Of a stretch of 24,865 nucleotides of DNA, positions 18,547 through 24,865 are shown piece by piece (within the stretch, counting starts at the first letter, position 1; each line of letters opens with the position of its first letter). The stretch is from Cylindrobasidium torrendii FP15055 ss-10. Lineage: Eukaryota > Basidiomycota > Agaricomycetes > Agaricales > Physalacriaceae. The notes beneath the pieces are model-generated. The model had not been told where the DNA came from and searched no databases. It was given only the letters and a program-made list of their open reading frames with translations. The stretch lies in contig KN880748.1 of assembly GCA_000934385.1 (NCBI GenBank), positions 1-24,865 of the forward strand, read 5' to 3'. The translations under genes and the position numbers were made by a program.

Positions 18547-20598
18547 TCAGAAGTACCCTTTCTTAGGCAACGGCGCTACAATGCTCTCGCTCGTCTTTGG
18601 CAGCGTGCTGAACCCGCTCAGAGGGCTCATGACGCTGCTCTGTGGACTTGCCGTACGCATTACACGGAGCCCTGGCGGCGTCCCCACGCTCCTTGGCAGC
18701 ATCCGCACCATACTCTCCGCACCAGGCGAAGGCGTCTCCAGCCTCCTCGCGTCGTATGAACCCAGCACAGATTCTGCCCGCAACACAGCAGAATCCGCTT
18801 TGGTCGCCGCCGAATCCGTCCGCGCATGCCCCATAGTCGACTCGGATCGCGTATACTGATGCCCGCTCAGTAATCCCAGACGCGAGTCCGAGCGTTGATG
18901 GCTTGATTTATCCTCGCGAGACGGCTGCCTCGATCCCTGCCCACGGCTAGCAGCGTATTGCGCCAACTTCATTCCCTGCTCATCCACGAATGCTTGCTGG
19001 GGCTCATACCCTGGCCGGCGGGGTGAGAAGTCTCGAAGACCTAAGGAAAACGACGATGGAGACCGCATGTGTGTTTGTACCGGCGGTGGCGAGTACGGAC
19101 CCCGTCGTCCTCGAGGAGCGAAGGATGCCTGCTTCGAGTATCCGAAGCTCTCCAGCCTCGACTGAAGGAAGCTTTCTTGCATTACAGGCTCGTCCTGCGG
19201 TTGGTGTCCTCCAAATAGCATCGGCTCGTCTTCTTCTGCAACTGTTGGCGGGGTCGAGCGGAATGTACCGAAAGGCGCAAAGGTAGGAGCAGTCTTCGTT
19301 GCATTGGCGCCCTTGAGTGTGGTAGGCTCGACCTTGGCGGAAGGTGGATTGAATGTGAGCGACCCCTTGCTGAGGCCCTTGGACGTCGACCAAGGCGATC
19401 CAACGACGGTATCCGACGGCGACCGGGAATTTGGCGTCGTCGGGAACCCAGGACTTTGTAGGTTAAGAGAGACTTCGGCCTTTCCGTCAGCCATGGATTG
19501 GCGCAAGTTGACGAGGATGATGACTGCGGCGGGATGAAGACACTGGAGGTGGTTTAGTCAGTCACCAGTCAAAAAAAATGATAAGCGACATACGCAAAGT
19601 TGATCTATGGACGGCCCTAGGATGTCAATGAAGATAGCCAGGCCGCTCACAGGCGACATGGGTTCAATCCAGGCAATGGTGCGAATGATCTGCTTGCTGT
19701 CAGCATTTCTGGATTATGGACATGGAAAAAACCGCACGTAGAGAACAATATACACGATACCGGATTCCACCAAGATCAACATAACACCTTCGGTCATTGT
19801 CCGCCTATACCGCTCACCGAGTGTCTTTCTCAGCGTTTGTCGGTGCTTCCATGCGATCCACCCGATAATGCCTGTTGAAATGACATTCGCCAGAAAGCTC
19901 AGGCCGTAGACGATGCGGTAGGGCACATGAAATGCGCCCCCGGCATAGAATGTCCATATAACGAAGAAGGACAGAACCAAGCCGCATATCAGGGTGAGTG
20001 CGGGGAAGGCCAGTGCGTATGCGCGATGCCGTGGGTTGTCGGTGAACAGAGCAAAGGCGCGCCAGAGGACAACGCTGGCACCGAGAAGCCACTATGCGGC
20101 ATTAGGTTGTGACCGGGAACTGGGTGAGTACGGAAGAACGCACGCTGATATTCCCGTTGAAATGGTAGAACATGTTTAGCTGGGCATCGATTGTGTTGAA
20201 TCTGTGCAATGAGCCTCCGCTGAAGACGATGGTGAGGTTGAGGAAGAGCCGTGTGATTCGCATTGAAGCGCCGGTGCTTGCGAAGAATAGTAAAAGGCAG
20301 GTGGTGATGAAGAGAAACAAGCGTCCGCGCGTAGTGAAACCGCGGCGTCTAGACGAGCATTAGCATAGAACGACTTGCTGGATAGTGGGTCGGTAGGTTT
20401 GTGGGTCAAGCAATCCGAGGCGAATGTGAGGGTATTGCTTTCCCACGCTGGGAGTGCTGGACGGAGTACGCACAACTGTATCCTCGCCGAGATGATGAAC
20501 AACACCAGGTTGCACGTCCAAAATATGCTTATGCACAGAACAGCCACAAGAGTCCCCGTTGGCCTTTCCCAGGCGTCGTCAGCGATGTTGACCGTCAT
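18547..20598 (-). CDS. Seven-transmembrane protein with long cytoplasmic tail
   Basis: A receptor-like orphan membrane protein. Exons, complement: 20474..20598, 20144..20348, 19738..20091, 19594..19689, 18547..19542; 1776 nt, 591 aa, all joins in frame. Predicted helices: TM1 ~17-38 (TLVAVLCISIFWTCNLVLFI), TM2 ~52-71, TM3 ~108-126 (WLLGASVVLWRAFALF), TM4 ~134-158, TM5 ~167-188, TM6 ~207-230 (MLILVESGIVYIVLY), TM7 ~240-275 ending in HPAAVIILVNLRQS. The ILVESG motif in TM6 recurs in basidiomycete seven-helix families of unknown function; I do not assign a specific family. The tail of ~315 residues is rich in Ser, Pro, Arg and Gly, with a run of short acidic-Ser motifs (RTDSA, KADSA, RAESV), and is a likely phosphorylation platform. 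Intron 1 (125 nt) is longer than the others and is the least certain join. Confidence 0.8.
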
Positions 20599-21147
20599 TG
20601 TCGTTGGCGTCAGCGATGAGTATTCTCGTGTAGGCTAAGGATAGTATGGCGCCGTGCGGAGGTCGTGGTCGTGGTCGCGGTCGTGCGTGGGGGAAGGAAC
20701 CAGTCGCCGGAAGTCCAAGCGTTGCTCTTATATGGGCTGCTTATTGTGTTCAATTTGAGTGATCGCTGGGTCCTACGTACCCGGGTATGTTTATTATGTG
20801 GGAAAAGGTCGTGAGCGCGTGCTATTTCGGGGTTATAAATCTGGAATGGACAATAAAGGTGGGAAAGTGAACGGAGCAGGCTGAAGGGTATTCAATAGTT
20901 AGACGCATAGCAAAGAAAAATGGGGGCTTGCCAATCGTTTGGGACCTGAATTTTCTCAGGGAGAACAAATGTCGAAGACTTCGATACAGTTCATGGCCGT
21001 CTTGGCGTTGGGTAGCCTTGCGCTCCCTTCACGGGGTTTGGGTGTGTGGGCATTGTCGATGGTGTACACGACCGCAGACACGAGTATGGTTGCGCAAACA
21101 ACAGCAGTGAAATTGACCAAATAGTAGTGGATGCATTAGAGTAAGTT
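20599..21147. other. Intergenic region between the seven-helix gene and MRPL6
   Basis: These ~550 bp should hold the promoter of the seven-helix gene and the 3'UTR of MRPL6. The segment at ~20960-21130 is open and hydrophobic in several frames on both strands, but no frame has a start plus splice support. Confidence 0.5.
20661..20684 (+). repeat. GGTCGT short tandem repeat
   Basis: Four 6-bp units (GGTCGT, GGTCGT, GGTCGC, GGTCGT) just upstream of the seven-helix gene. A minor microsatellite. Confidence 0.7.
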
Positions 21148-21840
21148 CTACTTTTTCTTGGCGGCCTTGATGCGCACAGTCTCGTCCCCAACAAAGATTC
21201 CCTACGACGCAGTTAGTCCCAAGCATTGAGGTATGGTCGGGCAACGCACCTTGCCCTTGTATGGCTCTGGTTTCCTATGCTCCCGTATCCTTGCAGCAAA
21301 CAATCCAATCTGGTGCTTGTCCGTGCACTTGAGTATAAGCTTTGTTGGTGAGGCCACAGAGGCGTCAATGTGTGGTGGGATGGGAATGTACACCGTATGC
21401 GAATATCCCAACTTCATGCTGAACCGCTGTCCGGAGCCTCCGTCTTGCGTTCCACGCGGGTCCTGCTCGAGTGCAGCACGGTATCCAACGCCGACGAGGT
21501 ATATAGGTAGCTCGAACCCGTCGGTAATGCCAACGATGGCGTTCGCAATGTGAGTGCGTGTTGTGCCCCACATAGCCCGTTGCATTCGTTCTGCGTGGCT
21601 TTGGATGGCCACAGCGAGTGTGCTTGGCGTAGGGTTTGAGAGCTCAACGAAGGGGTGGAGCGGGACGACAGCGGTGCCCTTCGGACCAGTGATGTTCAGC
21701 CCAGTCGGAGTGCGGTCAAGCGTGACATTGGGCGGGATTTCGATGGGCGACGACCCAATTCTTGAGCGGGAAGGCGCGGAGGAGCAAAAGCTACGCGTCG
21801 CCAGCCGCGACGACGCGCACAGACGGTGGAGGCTGGACAT
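21148..21840 (-). CDS. MRPL6: Mitochondrial large-subunit ribosomal protein uL6m
   Basis: A nuclear-encoded component of the mitochondrial large ribosomal subunit; bacterial L6 homologues bind 23S rRNA near the factor-binding site. Exons, complement: 21250..21840 and 21148..21201 with a 48-nt intron; 645 nt, 214 aa. Residues ~1-28 form an Arg/Ser-rich presequence without acidic residues (MSSLHRLCASSRLATRSFCS), as expected for mitochondrial import. The L6 signatures follow: IGSSPIEIPPNVT, GLNITGPKG, TRTHIANAIVGITDGFE, the GVGYRA block, SHTVYIPIPPHI and the C-terminal EPYKGKG-IFVGDETVRIKAAKKK, where the hyphen marks the intron. The start is the ATG that places the presequence first; an upstream in-frame extension lacks support. 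Divergent from VMA11, 92 bp apart. Confidence 0.95.
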
Positions 21841-21932
21841 GGCAGGAAAAGTATGCTTGGCCGGCCGGCATAATTGACAACGTCGCCCAACCCTAACCCT
21901 ATCGATCAACCTCCGCCTCCTCGTCTGCCGCC
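21841..21932. promoter_or_regulatory. Bidirectional MRPL6/VMA11 promoter with telomere-like box
   Basis: Only 92 bp separate the two start codons. AACCCTAACCCTA at 21889-21901 is a telobox: the complement of TTAGGG telomere repeats. Such boxes are known in ribosomal-protein promoters of several eukaryotes. GGCCGGCCGG at 21859-21868 is a GC-rich palindromic neighbour. Confidence 0.6.
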
Positions 21933-22760
21933 ATGTCCCTTTGTCCGCCGTACGCGCCTTTCTTTGGCTTTGCCGGCGTAGCTTCCGCGGTGAGTAGGAT
22001 GCTGCTGGAGACCATCAAAATCTGATTGTTCTGCTATAGATGGTGCTCAGCAGTACGTCGTAACCCAGCTCAGCAGACACCACCCTGACCAACACCCTTC
22101 TTCCAGCCCTCGGCGCCGCGTTTGGCACCGCTAAAGCTGGCATTGGCATCGCTGGTCTCGGTACATTCAAACCCGAGCTCATCATGAAGGTCCGCCGCCG
22201 CCCCAGCCCGCGTCCAGGATGCTCATAGCGCGCAGTCTCTCATTCCAGTGGTCATGTCCGGAATCATTGCAGTCTATGGCCTAGTAGTGTCTGTGTTAAT
22301 ATCTGGCGCTGGTGCGTAGCAATCCTTTTGTGTGACGCATATACTCATGATTCGTGCAGTGGTCCCAAATAAGTACCCCTTGGTAGCGGGATTCGTCCAT
22401 TTAGGCGCTGGTCTTGCCTGTGGATTCACCGGCCTTACGGCTGGCTATGCTATTGGCATCGTTGGCGACTCTGTTTGTCTCATCCTCGCCCACCCTTTTG
22501 AAAACCTCATGCTTTCTACAGTGCGTTCGTGCATACGTGCACGAATCCAAAGTCTTCGTCTCCATGGTCCTTATCCTTATTTTTGCCGAAGTATTGGGTC
22601 TATACGGGTGCGCAACATTTTCCTTCTGCCATTGCTCCCATGACTATCAGTCAACGCGGAGCACGACCAATATCGAACTGAGCTGACCTTGATTCATAGG
22701 TTGATTGTAGCGTTGATCATGAACTCGCAAGTTACAGGCATAGACAGCGTTTGCCAGTGA
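21933..22760 (+). CDS. VMA11: V-type proton ATPase proteolipid subunit, c-prime (Vma11) type
   Basis: A subunit of the membrane c-ring of the vacuolar proton pump that acidifies vacuole, Golgi and endosomes. Exons: 21933..21989, 22040..22052, 22107..22189, 22236..22311, 22360..22472, 22522..22607, 22700..22760; 489 nt, 162 aa; exon 2 is only 13 nt. Four transmembrane helices are present in the usual two-fold c-subunit duplication. The proton-carrying glutamate is Glu137 in [20 protein letters not shown] (TM4). TM1-TM2 carry [20 protein letters not shown] and [18 protein letters not shown]. The latter, as I remember the yeast proteins, is typical of Vma11 (c-prime) rather than Vma3 (c), so VMA11 is preferred; a c subunit remains possible. 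Intron 6 (92 nt) is longer than the rest. Confidence 0.92.
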
Positions 22761-23497
22761 CCTCGCCCAAAGTGTACATACCCATCGCGACGGATGAATT
22801 ACTATTGACCTTGCTTGCCGCGAACGTGCAGCGAACATGGGCTCGTGAACAAACTCGCAATTCTAATCGGTGAACAGGCCCCTGATTCCAACAATCCAGC
22901 TCCAAGGACGATACACATGTCTTGCTCGCCTATAGCATAGATCCTGGGCGAGAAATCAATCAAAACACCTTTGAACAGCGCTGCGGCGGAACCATTCTCT
23001 TGCTCGAAAAGCGACACTGCTTGTGCTTAGCAGTTCTGCGGCGCGTGATGTCATCTTCGCACGGTTCTTATACCTGGTCCTGTCTTCAAACCCACCTTCT
23101 ATTCCTTTTTGCCTTTTGACCCTGCGGCTTCATTGTGCGGGGTTCTTGACATTCAGCATAGTTGTAATTGACCCCTTGTCTGGGAACATTCACGATTTTG
23201 CGCGGGTCGAGTCTTGGAAGGCTCCATTCACCCGTTTCTTAGCAGCCAAAAACCGGGCAAGACTGGTCAAAAGAAGCGTTGGTCGGGATCGACAATTGGA
23301 CTTAGTCTCAGCATCGACTCCGCGTCCAACTCGTCGCGCCAGAGAATGGGCGTCAGTGATGTGATACATCAACCAACATTATTCTATCTACAGTCGTCAA
23401 CGTTGCAACCACGACATGGTTGGACGGTACTGGACATTCGTTGACTGTACCAACCCAGTGTTCTATGGTGATACCGAAGAGACTCTCCATCGCTGTA
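22761..23497. other. Intergenic region between VMA11 and the right duplication arm
   Basis: About 740 bp with no spliced or family-like coding frame, RNA gene or repeat recognised. The open frames present are short and some lack ATG. It should contain the VMA11 3'UTR. Confidence 0.5.
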
Positions 23498-23791
23498 TTC
23501 CTGGGCAAAACTGACCAGCTTACCAGAGCACTTGAGCACTCCTGGATGGCTCCGGACACTCCAAAACATATATTGGAGCGAAAGCGACACGTCTCGAATT
23601 TTCTCAAAGCTCCCGTCTTCGAAGAGCAGGAAATTCGCTAGGTATGCCAGGGCACAATCAGACTTGACCCCTCCCGCTCACCATGAACCGCAGTACCATA
23701 GACTGATGCGCCTTTCTCTGGGGCATCGCCTCGAGCTACTCTATCAAACTATCGCCCCCGTCGATGTGCACCATGTCTCGTCGCGGAAAGG

Positions 23792-23798
23792 TATAAAA
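23792..23798 (+). promoter_or_regulatory. TATA box of secreted protein copy 2
   Basis: TATAAAA in GGTATAAAATGCTCACC, 71 bp before ATG 23869, matching copy 1. Confidence 0.7.
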
Positions 23799-23868
23799 TG
23801 CTCACCGGTCAAATTCAAAAAGTCAGCAACTCTCAGCTTCCACCACAGCCACCAGTTCATCCTTCGCC

Positions 23869-24865
23869 ATGCTTTTCACACCCTTCTTCACTCTGGCTCT
23901 CGCCGCCGTGTCTCTTGCGGCTCCCGCTCCCAGCCCCGTCGAGCTTGAGGACCGCGCTGTCAGCTTCGAGAGCATTCGCATCGGATTGACCGTTGTCATC
24001 AACACATACCGCTCCAGCCCATCATCCAACAACCGTGCCAACCTCTGCAGGATCATCAACGGGCTCACTCAAGCCCAGAGGGTGCGTTTCTCTTATCTTC
24101 TCCATCATATTTCAGCTTCTGACACAATCTTCAGACGAGAATTCAGAGCCTTGGCTTTGATCTCAGCCGAATCCAATGCCCGAACATCGTCGACCAGCTC
24201 AACACCGTTCAAGCTGGTCTCGGCGCGGCGTACCAGGCTTACACTCAAAACCAGAACGCACAGACTACCGCCGCGCTTTGCGCCATCACCTCCCAACTCA
24301 CGGCAACCCAGCGAAGCAGGATTGTTGCACTCGGCATTAACATCAACGTCCAATGCCCATCGACCACCGACCAACTCAACACCATCCGGGCCGGTTTGGG
24401 AGCAGCATACCAGGCCTACACTCGCAACCCGAGCCAACGCAACACCGCCGCGCTATGTGCTATCACCACCCAGCTCACGGCAGCCCAGCAAGCAAGCGTC
24501 ACTGCGCTCGGTATCGACCTCAGCAACGTCCAGTGTACACAGAATGTCGACCAGCAGCTCAACGCTATCGCCTCCGGACTTGCTACCGCGTACGACGCAT
24601 TGGCCGCTGACCCGACTGTCTTTGCCAACCAGTTGGCATACTGCCAAATCACCACCCGCCTCAATGCGCAACAAACCGCTCAGCTCAATGCTCTCAACCT
24701 CAGCGGCGCCGCCAATCTCCAATGCGCAAATGTCATCACCCAGAACCGTCTGAACAACAACATTCTGGCTGGCTTTGGTGATGCGTACTTCGCCTGGTTG
24801 GCGGACAGGTCTACGGCGAACCAGTCTGCGCTTTGTGCGCTGACCGCTCAGCTCAGCAATGCCCA
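23869..24865 (+). CDS. Secreted five-repeat, ten-cysteine protein (copy 2, 3'-truncated by window)
   Basis: Second copy of the protein at 14374-15478. Exon 1 is 23869..24081, intron 24082..24134 (53 nt), and exon 2 runs from 24135 past the window edge. 314 complete codons are visible, about 19 fewer than copy 1, and the last exon is missing only because the window stops. The signal peptide is the same. Nine of the first eight Cys and one of the last pair are visible at the same positions, i.e. all up to C305. I count about nine amino-acid differences from copy 1, among them F24V, S-to-T in repeat 2, and VN-to-ID in repeat 3. Most nucleotide changes are synonymous. Expression from its own TATA promoter is likely. 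Confidence 0.87.

Larger units (their letters stand above)
23498..24865 (+). repeat. Inverted segmental duplication, right arm (truncated by window)
   Basis: Matches 14374-15842 in opposite orientation, the facing edges about 7.7 kb apart. It begins near TATTCCTGGGCA and runs through the TATA box and gene to the window end. The final 125 nt (24741-24865) appear identical to 14482-14606. Confidence 0.85.

Noticed and set aside
20969..21124. Plus-strand 51-codon frame with a hydrophobic start, and a hydrophobic minus-strand frame opposite it
   Set aside because: Both cannot be coding. The minus frame begins after a stop with no ATG and no AG acceptor in reach, and the plus frame has no supporting homology or paralogue.
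22802..23017. 71-codon minus-strand frame downstream of VMA11
   Set aside because: It has a GTG start and no recognisable domain or neighbouring exon.

Overview
The window is nuclear DNA from a filamentous basidiomycete, most likely an agaricomycete. Its genes are dense and cut by many very short introns (mostly 44-56 nt, GT...AG). There are no operons or bacterial signals, and the recognisable proteins are fungal: a Sam50 barrel, a Vma11-type proteolipid, Zn(II)2Cys6 regulators, and DUF6699-like proteins, which I know from agaricomycetes. All exon joins were made by eye from reading frame, splice sites and comparison of paralogues inside the window. No transcript data or database searches were used.

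Layout. 71-1746 (+): protein of unknown function with a conserved-looking N-terminal half and a disordered, basic C-terminal half. 2744-4568 (-): SAM50, eight exons. 4879-7804 (+) and 9316-12464 (+): two tandem Zn(II)2Cys6 transcription-factor paralogues with nearly the same 16-17 exon architecture, including a 6-nt microexon inside the zinc cluster of each. 13040-14085 (+) and 17289-18367 (+): two DUF6699-like paralogues that also share a promoter block and a 5'UTR intron. 14374-15478 (-) and 23869-24865 (+, cut by the window end): two copies, in inverted orientation, of a secreted protein built from five ~60-residue repeats, each with one cysteine pair. 18547-20598 (-): a seven-helix membrane protein with a long Ser/Pro-rich tail. 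21148-21840 (-) and 21933-22760 (+): mitochondrial ribosomal protein L6 and a V-ATPase proteolipid, divergent from a 92-bp promoter that contains a telomere-like box.

How it fits together. Three housekeeping genes (SAM50, MRPL6, VMA11) are interleaved with lineage-specific genes that have duplicated locally. Three separate families are present as pairs within 25 kb: the regulators in tandem, the DUF6699 genes as direct repeats, and the secreted repeat protein as an inverted pair. The secreted-protein pair is about 97% identical in protein while its intron and upstream DNA have diverged much more, so both copies look functional. The most novel-looking item is this secreted ten-cysteine repeat protein; I could not assign it to a known family. 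No transposon, tRNA, rRNA or CRISPR was seen.
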